A stretch of DNA of 64,000 bases from Dermatophagoides farinae (taxonomy: Eukaryota > Arthropoda > Arachnida > Sarcoptiformes > Pyroglyphidae). The translations under genes were made by a program, and so were the position numbers. How positions within the stretch are numbered: the first letter of the stretch is position 1; the number at the start of each line of letters is the position of its first letter. The notes beneath the pieces were generated by a model. The model searched no databases. It worked only from the letters and a program-made list of their open reading frames with translations, and was not told the DNA's origin. Below, in pieces: positions 45,544 to 60,500 of the stretch. The stretch lies in NCBI RefSeq assembly GCF_024713945.1, contig NC_134682.1, positions 1,240,001 through 1,304,000 of the forward strand, in the 5' to 3' direction.

Positions 45544-48500
45544 TCAATTGGAAGCCATTTCATGTGACCAATCATCCATATTGGTGCCACCATCATCCAT
45601 GTCATCATGAATTGTTGTTGTTGTTGTTGATTTTTGTTGTTGTTTAATTGCTAATCTTTGATTCGAATTCATTGGCAACAATGGAATATTATCACCATCA
45701 TCAATACTATTGATACGATCATCATCGAATTCATTTTTATTTTTATCAGATGAAATTCTTGATAATTTTTCCGTTGATCGTTGTTTTTGCTGTTGTTGTT
45801 GTTGTTGTTGATTGAGTACTTTATTCATGAATGATTTTATTAATAATCCACTGTATGGAAAATCTTCATTGATCAAATGAAAATATTTTTCAATATCACC
45901 ATGATGTTTGTCATGATAATGTTTTCGATGATTATCATCATTATCATTATTATCAATGGTAACAACATTATCTGTTGATCTGCTTATAGCAGATTTATCG
46001 GTTAAAATTGAAGATGATCTTGAATGATGATGATCATCATCATCATGATTGTTTGATTCATTCAAACATGGAAAAGTGTATGAACAACAAAGACGTCCAT
46101 TCTGAAAAGGGAAAAATAAAAAAAACAACGAATTAGAATCAGTGATAAAAAAAAGTGGAAAAAAATCCGATAATGAAATAAGGAAACAACCAGAAAAAAA
46201 AGAAAGAAAAAGAAAGAAAGATAATTTCCTCTCAAATGTCAAAATTAACAGAGGTGGATTTATATTATTAATACAAGGATTATATTAATCATCATCATAA
46301 TAAATGACAAATAACAAGATGCAATAGGAAATTGAAATAACGAAAAAGAAACGAAAATAATGATGATGATGATAATGATAATGAAAATGATGCTGATTAA
46401 CAACAACAACAACAAAACCACATACATTTCTTTTCCATTGAACATTATGTTTATTTTTTTTTTTGGCTGTGTGGCATGTGTGTGTGTGTGAAGATGAATG
46501 ATCTGAATATTAACATTTGACCAGTCAAATTCATCATTATCATCAACATCATTATCGTCAGAGATTATATAGATGATGATCAGAGATCAGAGATATAGAA
46601 AAAGAAAGGAAACAAAAAAAAATTCCAATTTAGATACATGAATAATAAGGGTGCAATCAATAATGTGAAAGATAAACATCTCAAAATGGATAAAGATGGT
46701 GATGATGAAATTATACTGATTTTTTTTTCATTTCAATTCGCAATCATTTGACAACCAACCAACAAATTCAAGTGATAAGTGTGCATTGTCTGTGTGTGTA
46801 TGCGTGATTAAAATCAAATCAAATCAAATAAATAAATTCATTCGAATTCATTTCATGCATTTAAATGGAAAAAAAAGAAAACGGTTTTTTTCGAAACAAA
46901 AAAAAAGAACAGAGGTGACATGTTGAATGATTAGGTGTGAATGATTGAAATGAATAATGAACATTGATGATGTTGATGATGATAAAGATAAACAATCTGA
47001 TAATGATCAAAAAAAAAATGACCGTAAAAAAAGATTGATTGTTTTTCTCAAACAGAAAGAAAAAAAGTGATTCAAGAAAGTGAGGAGGTGCAAACATTCA
47101 GAATCGGTGTGTGCAAAAAAATTCATTCATACAACACAAACACAGTGTGATCAATTTTTTATAATTAAATATAATATTACCGGAAATCGTGCTCATTATT
47201 ATTAACACTAAAATTGTTATTATGGTCACAAATGGTTTGGTTCCTATTGTTAGTATTAGTAATGGGACATGGGATGCGGATGATGCGGACGATGATGATG
47301 TTACGGCTGATGACGACGATGAATCAATTGATGACGATGATATGGTTATAGATGGTAATATCGATGATAATCGTAATTGTTCAACAAACAATTTTGACAT
47401 CTACATTGACGATGATATTATGGATCGAAATTGATGAATTCGAAAAAAGGGGAAAAAAGTGGAAGGGGGTAGGTTATTTATTTTGGTTCAATTTGTTTAT
47501 TATTAGTCTATGGTATGGTGATCTAAATCTAATTTTTTTTAAAAAAAAAGAATCTTTGTCTAGAATATCGGAAATTTCTAAAAATATTTTCTTGTTCCAT
47601 TCTTGAAAAATAAATCCGATCATCATCATCATCATCAACAGGCATACAGATTGGGATTGAACATGGATAATGCCGACAAAGAAAAAAAAATGGGTGAAAA
47701 AAAACTACAAATACCTAAAAATGCTTTTCACGAAAAAAAAATCCCACAAAATGTTCGATGATGATGACGATGATGATAATGGTGAACATATTGTGTAAAC
47801 AAATCAAAAACTCAACAAAAAAAAAACAGATTTCGAATTTAGAAAGAAAAAATTTTTTTTCAGAAAAAAAAGTAAAAAATCGAATCAAAATCAAAACAAC
47901 AGAAATTGAAAATGTGGTGGTGGTGGTGAGTGTGCATTTCTCTACATGTTTACTTTGATCTAATTTGGTTTGGTGTATGATTTTTTTTTTTTTTGGTTTT
48001 TAGCTGATTGAAATCTAAAATAATAATTACTACACACAAATTGTTGTTGTTGTTGATGATTAATTCTGGATGATTACTGGCAAACAAAACATATACACAA
48101 AAATCAGAATTTAGGATTTTCTCAAGTAGATATGTATCATCATTATACATCCATTAGTTGTGATCATCATCAAAACTGAAATTGGTAGAAAAATAAAGAT
48201 TGCTGATGATGATGGTAAACCACCAACACATTGAATGAAATGTATGTTATTAAGATCTAGATGATTTTTTTTTTCGTTGGAGGATTAGTCATCAAAGAAT
48301 AATGATATTAATTAAAGGATTTTCTATATGAAAATATCCTGGTTGAAATGTGAAATTGATTTATATAAATAAATGGTTATTAGTTAATTTGAAGAGAGAG
48401 AGAGCGAGCGGGCGAGAGAGAGAGAATATGATTTCAAATTAGTTAGCATCGATTATTATATGTTTGATTGTGGATGGTGATAAATATATTTGTTTTTTTT

Positions 48501-51500
48501 CTTGTCTGACCAGACACTAGTTACTTACCTGACATAAACAAGTGGCACATTTATCTTTGATCAAATCAATTTGTTGACCAGATCGATATTGATGATTTTG
48601 ATGGCGACAACCAGCTAGACCGGTAAAATTATTGTAAATTAATGAATCAGATTTCAATGAAGATGATGATGACGATGATGATTCAGATTGACAGGGATCA
48701 TCTTCACAACGTAAACAACAATCACCAGGGATTCGTATAGCATTTAAGCAATTGATTTGTGGACATTCATTCCAACAATCGATTTCGCCATTCTATGAGC
48801 AATAAAGAATGAAACGTGAGAAAAGAATAAAAAAAACAAAAGAAAAAAAAACTGGAATGACATTACCATGCATTCACAGGTTTCACATTCATATGTCCAA
48901 CGTTCACCATTTTTATAAACAAGATGATGATTTTCTTGATGGTAACAAACTTTTTTACTACTATATGAATGACATTCTGGACAGCATTGTGAATCTATTG
49001 AATTCTTTTGGGAACAATCACATTTTTTTGGTTCACAACTGACAACTCCTTTGACACATTGACATATGGTACACGGATCTTTTAAACTAGCTGGCCATTG
49101 TTCACCATTTTTACGTTCCATTCCGTTGATGATACATGTTTTTGGACAAAATGAATCATCAAATGATACATTCATAGTGGAATGAGAGGTATGATTGCCA
49201 CCACCATCATCATCATCAACAATATTGTTATTTAAATTATTACAATCACAACGATATGTTCCTTGTATGTTGATACATTTAGAATTACTTGGACAACTAT
49301 TCAACAATGGATCGATACATTCGTCTACATCTAAAATTGTATGAAACGTGAAAAAAATGAAAAAATTCATCATCATTTAATAGAAACAACAACAACAACA
49401 AACCTAAACATTCAAAATTGAATTCATCATCATGTGATAATAATTCTTTACGATCTTCAAAACCTTGATTACATTCACATCGATACCAGCCAAACTTGTT
49501 GATACATTTTGAATTCAATGGACATTGATGGATACCCAATTCACATTCATCAATATCTAAAATGTGAAAAAAATGAATATGGAATTCAAATCAATTATTT
49601 TGTTCTATTCGTTCACCATATGATAATCTATATATATATTGAAAAATATAATGATGGTATTTACTTACCCTCTTCACATCGATGACCATAATAACCTTTT
49701 CGACATGAACACGTGTTTGGTGCTTGACAATGACCACCATTCAGACATGAATCTTTACATACAGCTGTTGTATGTATGCAAGAAAAAAAATTAACTCAAA
49801 TTGACCAACAATAATAATAATAATAATAAAAAGGTATATGACCCGATGATGATGGTCATGGTAATGGTTAAAATCAGTATATATATCGTTATTATACACA
49901 CACTTACGTTTACAATTGAATCCATCACCTTCATAACCTGGTTTACATTGGCATTGATAAGTGCCAGGTTGATTCAAACAAATGGCATTTTGACTGCAAT
50001 TATTATGTTGACCATTAGAACATTCGTCAATGTCTATAATGAACAAACAGACAAACAAACAAACAAACAAAATTTCCATTTATCATTTAATTGCCACACT
50101 TCAGAGGAAAAAAAATTGGCAATAAAAAAAAGGCCATTTGATTTATGTCAATTGAAATTCTCTAAACACGATTAGTATTCGATAATAGAGATAACGGATG
50201 TTTTTCGCCGAATCAATACCGGAATCATCATAATGATGTTTGCCAATAAAATTTAATAGAATTCAATTCAATTCAATATATTCACTTACCGATACATTCA
50301 TATTGATTGCCTGGCTGTGGTATGAAACCGGATTTACAACGACATTCATATGAACCAGGTTTATTGACACATATCGATGTAGCAGTGTTACATTTATGTC
50401 GATAGATATTATTATTATTCGATTGTTTTACTATCATCATATCGAGTGTAGTTCCATCATCATCATGATCATTAGGAATATTACATTCATCAATATCCTG
50501 ACAGGTGTGTCCATTTCCTTTGAATCCGGATTTACAATGGCATGTATAATTGGTAGCTAAACTATGACATTCAGCCATTGGATGGCAATCATGGCCAAGT
50601 GAACAGAAATCCGTTTCACAAATCATACAACATTTATCATCCGGTTGTATTCGTTTTGATGGTGAACAATTCAATTCTGGACAATGTTTTTCTTTACATC
50701 TCATTGAACGTGATCGACATATGCATTCAAAACATTTAGCACGATTTGGTTGATTTTTATTCGTCCAACGTTCAATGGATTCACCTTCGTAATAAATTTT
50801 CTTGTTGTAAAGACATCCTAGAGAAAAAAAAACAGATTTGAATGAATTAAAAAAAACTGTTTGAAAGAAGATTGGCAATGATTTCGATTGATGGATGGGT
50901 TCGTTGATCAATGACGACAATGATGGTGATCAGCGGGTGAGATCATAATTTTAGAATCAACAAAAAAAAAACTCACTTGACAACGAAGACGATGCCGACG
51001 ACGATGATGATGATGATGATGAATTTCTCACACTTTTATTCGGCAACGATAACGATGGCAATGGTAAATCAGAAATTTGAAATGATTGTGGCTTATGATT
51101 GTCATGTTGGCAATCTTTTATCTGATAACAAGTTACCGAACCATCCTATTGGAAAATACGAAAAGAAAAAAAAATGATGACATTTAAAGAAAGTAAGGTT
51201 TAAAGAAAGATTTGATTGCTTTCGCTGTCATCTGAGAATCATTCAACATCAAACACACACACACACTTAACAACAACAGAAACGTGACGGTATTAAATTT
51301 CAACAAATGATTTATGTGATTTAACTGAATGTGTGACTGGAGAAAAAAAAACTTACTAAACATCGACAATGATGACAATTATCATTGGAATTCCATTCCT
51401 GACCATTCAGATATTTTGTACCGTTCATATAACATGTACATGTACATTTTTGTTGTTGTTGTTGTTGTTGATTCGATAATCGTTGTTCCATCATTAGTAG

Positions 51501-54500
51501 CTAGAATGTAAAAATTCAGGTGAAAAAAAAATCATCAATTTGTAAGAAAAAATTTAAACGAAAAAAAAATCAATGAAAAAGTGAAATCAAATTGATTAAA
51601 TTTTCATCCAATCATTCAAATTGAATTTCGTATTCAACATTTTTTTTTTTTGTTATTTAGATAAAATGTGTGAAAATGATTATTCATGGATGATAAATAT
51701 ATTCAACATATTATTTACCTTTTCAGTCAAATATTTAACAGTATTCTCCAAATGGTCGATTGAATCTTTTAATTCTTTGAATTGGCCACATGTTGGACAA
51801 GCTGTAATATATATAATAAATAAGTGTGTAAAAGGTAAGAAAAATTTATGATAGAAATGAACAAATAATTTTGATCAAAAACACATAGATAACAAAAATG
51901 AAGAATTACCTGCACCAAGATCGGATGGACATTGTATACGGAAACCATTGACCGATGAAATGATTCTTATATCGCCAATATAGCCCTATATATGTGCATG
52001 AAAAAAAAATTAATAATAATTTCAATTAATTAATCTGCAAACGAGAAGAGAAGATTAACACTTCTTCCGACTACCGATTCGATTCGATTCAATTTCAACA
52101 ACATTTTCAATTATATTAATCATCATTCTGTATTTGTTGGCGAAACTATTCAATTTTGTGGTCGGAATTTTTTTCTTTTTTTTCATCTATCACTAATGAT
52201 TGATTGCATAATGTCTAAAAAAAAATAAAAATAATCATTCATGACACACACATACCTTATAAATGAAATGATTTGGACCACGTTGTCCTAGCCATAATGT
52301 AATATTATCATTATCGTTATGGACGAATGACGATCTATCTAATGGCTGTATTGTACGACGATATCGATGAACACAGTCAATATATAGATCTAATTGTGAA
52401 TAACTAATTGTTATAGCAATTTTATGCCATTTATCATCGACAATATCAACATCAAATGATTCAGAATAGATTGCATCGTTGACACGATAATGGAAACGTA
52501 GTTCTTTACGTCGGCCACTGCTTTGTATTTCAAGAATTCTGAATGATGAAAAGAAAGAAAAAAAAATTGAATTATCGATTTTTTTGTAATTAATTTTGTT
52601 ATTTTTTTTATCATTATTACACAATCTCGTTTTTATTTTTATATTTTTCTTCACAATGATAAGAGAATTTCTTGACTATGGAAAAAAAAACTGACACTCA
52701 CCTATGAATTCCATTTGTAAATGCAAATATAACACCAGTATTATGACGATGTTGTTTGATTGTAATCAAAAATGTCACATCATTATTGTTTTTTATAACT
52801 TGTATTGCCCTACGGCTAATATCATCACTAAAACGAATCTGTCGATTCGAAAATGAATCAATGTTGTTGCTGTGGTCACCACCATTATCATTATCGTTGT
52901 CTGTCGATGACAAATGTAGGACATTTCTCTGTTGATCCAATAACAGGCCATAATAGGAACGTTGATTTGAATGTCGCTGCTGTTGTTGTTGTTGAAGTTT
53001 TAGTTCATGTATGAGATCTATTTGAGTTATATATTGAGATTTTTTAGTCAATATCGTCAAATCATCAGGATCAGTGATTATTTTTGCTATATAATATTTG
53101 AATGATAAAAAAAAAGAAAAAGAAAACGATTAAGATCAATTAAAAATCAATATCAAATGCAAAAAGAAAAAAAAATTCAAATATAAACAAGACCATCGAT
53201 CATCGAACAAATACACAATCAATCAATCATTCGATCAAGTTAACTTGATTGGTTCGTAAATCCATTTCTTCAGTCTGAACAACAAGGAATTTTTTTCCCA
53301 ACCGAAAAAAAACCTCCTGCATTAAGAATCATTTTTAATGATCAAACCAAACCAGATCAGATCATCATCATCATCATCATCATCAGTGATCCAAAACCGC
53401 TATAATGCCAACCATTACGTTATTGTTGAATTCAGTGCAATAATGAAATTTGAAAAAAAACCATTTTGGACCGGAAATCTATGGACATGTTTTTTTTGTT
53501 CCTTTCTTTCAAATCATAAAATAATCATCATCATTAGCAAATTACAATAATTCTGAATTTGTAAAATGTAATTCTCTTATTGAAAACGACTAGCCAATTT
53601 TCCATTATCAAAGCAAGTCAAACACAGGTATCAATTTACAGACAACACACACACACACACACTATGCACCACACCATATGGGAAGAAAATGGAAAAGAGC
53701 GAAATGCTTTCTATTTTGTCGCTTACAAATTGACAACAACAACAAAAAAAACCGAGAAGAAGAAAATTAACATTGACAATAGCCAATTTTAAATTGAAAA
53801 ATATTTGTCTCTCTCTTTCGATAATGATCAACAACAACAACAACAACGTACATAACAAAAGTGGCAGAATCAAAGAAAAAAACTGCAATGACAACTTTCA
53901 AAGTGAAAAGCGTGTGTGTGTGTGTGTGTGCGTTCAATTCTGACGAAATAAAAAAATTTAAATTTTTAATTTAAATTTGAAACAAATGTTCATTGCTACT
54001 TTTGAATGATTTTTCTTTTCTGATTTGCATTTTTTGTTGTTAGTGATAACGACAGCAAATTCTAAGAATTTTCTTTCTCTGTGAATATACAACAATGATG
54101 ATAATCGACAAAGACAGCGATTTTTTTTATTCTTTAAAATTAAATTTGTTAGTTCCAGAATGAGACAAACATACACACACACACACGCATCTGTGTGTAT
54201 GTGTGACCAAATATTGTAATTTTGGTTTCTGTTTTTTTTTTCTGTGGTTCTTCTCGAACAATTTCCATTGAATAACCGTCAATGAATAATATGTGTGTGG
54301 CTGAGCGGGTTTTTTTCTCTGGTTGTTTTGCTGATAATGGAATTTCTTTGGAATTTTCCTGGTTTTATTCTTTGTTCATGAAATTCAAATTCAAGTTTTT
54401 TTTTTAATTTCGTTCATGACCAGAATTTATGTCAGTACACAGTGGACAGTGTGGATTTGGTGAACCAAACCAAAAAAAAAAAATTGATTGGTTATTTATT

Positions 54501-57500
54501 TATTCAATCAAAACGATTATGATCGATTGATTGGAACAATGTATGAAAATTTTCAACAAAAAAAAATTTCGCTGTACATATTGAAGCGAAAAAAAAATTT
54601 CATTGAATCGAGGAAGGAAGTGAAAAGAAAAAGTTTCTGAAATTTTTTTTTCTTTGAGAAAAAAAAGTGACAAGAATATTATTAATTTTAACGAAAACAA
54701 ACGTTCAAAAAGGACAGAAAAAAAAGTTCCAAAAATGAAAAATTCTGAATTTATTCAAGCAAATAATAATAGCTAGCCAGCGAAAAAGATGGATTTTTGT
54801 TTTTCTCTCATATTCGAATTTACAAGTCGCTGGTTTTCACTCATTGAGTGTCTTTGTGTATTTCATCATAATAATAGAAACATCACCTGCATCCGGACTT
54901 GATTTTTGTTGTTGTTGTTGTTGTTGTAGTCCGTTTTGTTTGATATATACTGGGTTGGCAATGATAGACAATTTTTTTTTTCATTAGATGATTGAGTTAA
55001 ATTAGTGTACGCGTGTCTCTATCGTTCGTGATAATAACACAGGTATATATATGTGATTTATTGTGCGTGTATATATATAATATATAAGTGGTCAATGTTG
55101 ATGAAAAGAAAATTGGTAAAAAATGTCAATGAACACCCTTAGATTGACCTCATGGTTTCATCAAGACCTAGTTTTTCATTCAACTTTCTTCAATTTAATG
55201 TTTTTTTTTACATTCGTTGTCTATTTTTATTTTTTTTGTGCATTGTATTTGATCAAATTGTAGTCAATTCAATAATTGACTTTAATTGACTTATAATCAA
55301 ATCATCAATATCACGAAACTTTTTTTTTTCTTGGTTTACCATTTCCATTAACCACCTACAATTTACTATTGTCCCCTCGTACTCCTCCTTCTCCGTCGAA
55401 AAAAAAACAAATCATTCATCATTCAACAGACAGACAGACAGAAAAAAAAGAAAAATTTTACCACCCCCGCCAATCAAAGTTTTTTCTTTTGATTATTATG
55501 TTGATGAAGATGATGTTTTGAATGGGGATGAAAAATCCACACACACACGCACACAGTTGATTGACTTTATTACTGTCGATAATGATGATGACGATGACGA
55601 TGACTGTCAATGTCAATCAAAGAAAATAGAAAAACACACACACACACACACACACATACAAATGTGACAAATTAAGTCAACTGAATGTGAATGAAATAAA
55701 ATGAAAATGAAGGGTAATGCTGGATGGTTCAAACTTTTTCTTTTTTTTTCCATTTTTTGTTGTTGTTGTTGTTACCCATTATTACACACACACACATCAA
55801 TATTGCCCCGTTTTTTCTTTGCCAAAACAAAAAAAAATCTAGGGCACTAGAGATTGCTGCAGCTGCAACTACCGGGCAATAAAATAAAATAAAATAAAAA
55901 AATGGTTGGCCCGTTTTTTTTTCTTTTTGTTTAGGTCCAGCGAGACACGCTGCATAGACCACAAAAAAAAACTGAAGACTTATATGACATCAATTGTCAA
56001 TGATATTTTTTTTCTGTTTTGGATACTGAAAATAGATCATAATAATGCAGCTGTACACATCTATCCACATTGAATTGAAGGACAATTTTTGTTGTTGTTG
56101 TTGTTGTTGTCTCAATCAAATTCATATAAATATATGAAAATGTAAATGATGATGAAAATCCAATGAAATAATCTTTTGCTTGTATGTCTAGAATTATCTT
56201 GAACAAGATCAGATATTGGTTTTTTTTATAAATCAGACTGGATTTTGGATTTTTTTTCCTCTTCTCATCATCATTGAATCTTATAAAAGTTTTATCGGCT
56301 CCATACTGTTTGTCATCATCGTCAGTCTTGATCCGTCATTTACACATTTTAACTTTTTTTTTATTATTCATTTTCATGGCCAATTCCTTTCTTGCGTGAC
56401 CTTTACCAAAAAAAAAAAAATTTTTTTTTGTACAACCACAGGTAATCAATCAATCAATCGATTGATCCGGTAAAATCAAAATTTTTTTTGATTTGCCCGC
56501 AACCAACCCCCCATATCAACTTTAAAAATGACTGTATGGAATTTGTCTGAATCTTATTGATATTTATGAATATTATGGAAGATTTTGGCAGGACGCCTGA
56601 TGATTGCCTGTGTGTGTGTGTCCGATCTTTTCAGATCAAATCTATGTCGGTTGTCTGTGTCTGTATGATGTCTACAGGAAAACTAAAAAAAGAAAAAAAA
56701 AGAAAAATGGCTGCCACACACACACACACACACATCAAAAACAAAAACAAAACAAAAAAAAATTCGTTTAAATACATCAGATTTTTGACCGTCGTTTAAA
56801 AGTGTTTTTTTTCTTTCTCTCTCTATAATCCGTTCATGTCGTTTTTGTATTTTTGACCATATGATGTTTTTTTTTCATGAAAATTTACGATAAAAATGTC
56901 GATAATGAAACTCGATGAAATCAGCAATTTTTTTGTTCTTGGTGAAAAGCAGAACAATACAACAAAAAAAATTAATTATCAACATCATCAGCGAATGAAA
57001 AAACAATAAATTGATCGTAGACATAAAATGAATGATTAGCAAACAGCAGAAAAACACACACTTTTTTTTCGTCTCAATCTGATAATCATCAATAATCGTC
57101 TTGTTATCCTTGGTGGTTGTTTTATGTATCAATCAAATATCACAATCGATTCTCGTATGATCGGATGAACAAGTGAAAATGTGTAAATTAACATCAAACA
57201 CTAATCTATGTAAAATCTAGACATTTTTCCATAGACAATATTCTTTGATTGAAATAATTAATAAAAGGAATATTACAGAAAGAAATATAAAAAAGTGGTG
57301 AAAAAAAGGGTTTCAATGGTTGCAATTGATGATACACAGCAGGCAATCCTTTTTTTTCGATGTAGTGATGGTCAATGGCCATGTTTTTTTTCTCTTATCA
57401 TGTCGAATATATCGATAATGATAATTTATGATGTGATGAGAACTTGGCATCATCATCATCATCATCATCATGATCCAAATTTGTAATACAAGACAACATG

Positions 57501-60500
57501 ACTTGTTGATTTGTTTTTTTTTATTGTTTTCTTTGTTGTTAAAAATTTTCACTAATCGCCAAACAGGTTGACCATTCGTTTGTTTCTTGGTTTCCGATTC
57601 AATTCAATGATGATAATGTCAATGATCTGAATCGACAACAACAACAACAACAAATTCAATGGATAAAATTCGACAGCAAACAAAAAATTCACAAGAATTG
57701 AGAAAAAAAAATCGGCATCTGACTGTGTTTTCAAGGTTCGATAATGTTCATCGGATTATCCGAATTTAGCCATTACAACAACATAAACAGAACGCTGATT
57801 CACACCAGACTTGACATAACTAGCAATCACACACACACACACACATTACACATTTGCACCAGAAAACAAAACAACAACAACAAAAAAAACTCATAAATCT
57901 TTGGACACCCAAAAAAAAAACGAAACTAAACATACAGCAAACGGCAATCATCATCATCATTCTCAAGGCCATGAAAGATGATGATGTTTCTATTCCAAAA
58001 AAAAAAAAAAATCAAAGACAACCAACGAATTTTGTTAACGCAAGAATTTTTCTTACAAAAGTCTGCTAAATTTAGCCATATTTTAATCGAAAATTTTCTT
58101 TTTTTCATTCTTTGAATTTTCCGTTCATTTGTCTATGTTATTTTTCATCGATTTTGACAACGAAAACCAGGGAAGAAAAAATTCAGACGAATGCGAATGT
58201 GCTGTTGAAGTGAAATTAAAACATCAAAAAGAAAAAACCCCTATTTTGACAGCTTAAAAATTGAATCAAATTAAATTAAACTGCCCGAGGAAATCACCTA
58301 TTTGATGATAATTTTCACCAAATCATCATGAATATAAATTTCATCCAATTATAATGATGATGTAAATTATTGACTTTTCAAATATCGTTTAAACAAATTT
58401 ACCACCCCAATCATCATCAGTAGGTAATAATCTCATCATCATCATCCAAGGGGGCCAAAAACGTGCCAAACAATGTAAAACATATGGAACAACCACACAC
58501 ACACACAACAAACAAGCGAAATTATGAGCAACATATGGAGATTATTTATCCATGCGAGGGAGTATTTCTGGGTTCGCTGTTTTATCAATGACTAAAAAAA
58601 ATAGAAATAAAATCCAATTGGATTATCATCAATTTACTTCTTCTTATGATTATATATAGCTTTTAATTTGCATTTTTTTTAGCTAAATTCTTTAATTTAT
58701 ATGAATTATAACGGCACTATTGTTGCTACAACATTGACTTGCTTTACACAGCCTGTACTTAATAATAAAGTGGCACGAGCAATCAGACCTAGTCAATCTC
58801 GCTTTTCATTTGAATATGATCATCAGCTACTAATACCACCACCTGCTTATGATATCAACAACGGTATATATCAACAAGCACGTGGCACGTGGTACAAATG
58901 CTTGATGATGGTGTGTGTGTCGTACCATTATTATAAGAACCATAGGGCAAAATATAATTGCTGTTGTTGTTGTTGTTAAGTATTGCTTTGCTTGTCTTGC
59001 CCTAAACGGCAGCCGGTCGACGATGAATGGCCAACGACAAATGTTCATTTTTTTTTTTGCTTTCTTTCTTATTTTCAAGAAACCAGCCAATGATAAAATG
59101 TTTGTCGCACACGTTTTCATCCATCAACAGCAACAGCAGCAGCAGCAGCTGAATATGTGATTAATCGTGCGTAACACAAGATACTGATGGTTCATTCACC
59201 ATCATCGTCACCCAAAATCAGCCGCACACGAATCTAACCAAAATAAAAAAAACCGGACAACGAACCTTGATACAGGATCGATCTGTATGAATAAATTTTT
59301 TTTCGAATAATAAAAAAAAACAATAGGTGAGGCCTTAGGTCGTCGCCTTAGGTTGCTAACCTTTTCACCTTTAAGGAACGAAAATGAAAGCTTCAAATGA
59401 AAGAAAAAAAAGTGAAAGGTGTTCCAAAACAAAAAAAAACCTACTACCAGTAGTCAAAAAAAAAAAAAAAAAAAAGAAACAAGCAACAAACACGGAAGTC
59501 TGGACAAGTATAAGAAAATGTCAAAGAAAAAGTAAAAAAAAAACAGGCGCAGCAATGCGTCTGCTACGCAAAAAAAAAAATTTTCGATCCAGAAACATAA
59601 TAACAACAGAAGTGGAATATTTAAAAAAAATGAAAAAATACACAGGGGTGAATGTCTTGTGTTTATAATTTTATAAACAGAAAAAAAATAGTTTGTGTCT
59701 GTGTGTCTACAATGTGTCATTATAGACACATAGTGATGACCTGGAGGTCAACAAACCATCATCATCATCATATATACGAGTGTTCAAAGGAGTAATAATT
59801 TGTCCAGCCAGAAAGAAAAATCAAATTATTAATCAAACTAAAGCTAAAAAAATATGAAATAATAATCGGATCAATTTTATGCTAGAAGCAAGCAACCAAA
59901 TCAAACTTATACAACTTGTTTTCAATTACACACACACACACACACACAAAAAAACTTTTTTGTCATCAACAACAACAGCAAAAAAAAAAAGAAAATCAAA
60001 AATCCAAAAAAGGTAACCACTAAAATCAAATATGAAACGAGAAGAAAAAAAAAAGATTCACATCACCAAAAAAAGCAAACAAACATTCCATTTATATTCT
60101 CGATTGATTCATGCATTCATTTCAATTGTGGAAAATGATCATCATCACTTGTTGATGATGATGATGATGAAAAGCACGTTATCATCAGCAAATCATCAAA
60201 CATCGATAATTACTAGGTTGCAATTTATTAATTGCAATGATTACATTTGTTTTTTTTTTTTTGATTCGGATTAAGTGGATTTGATTGATTTGAAATTGCA
60301 TGTGGTCGTTTTTTTGTTTGTTTGTTGCAAATAATGAAAATAATCAGGGTATATATAATACCATCTCATTCATAATTCATTTGGGAAAATTTTTTTTTTT
60401 GTGTGTGTGTGTGTGTATGAAACAAAAAATCAATGTCAAACGAATTAAAACATCAGAAAAAAAATTTTTTTTCCGATGAATTTTCTTCTTCTTCGTTACA

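Noticed and set aside
47098-47434. Overlapping frames in the NELL intron between exons 13 and 14 (Ser-rich on -, Asp-rich on +)
   Set aside because: GAT/ATC repeat translations. NELL exons 13 and 14 join in phase without them.
59454-59729. Hydrophobic minus-strand frame in NELL intron 1
   Set aside because: Phe/Leu-rich translation of A-tracts; no Met-initiated signal peptide plus domain, no splice sites.
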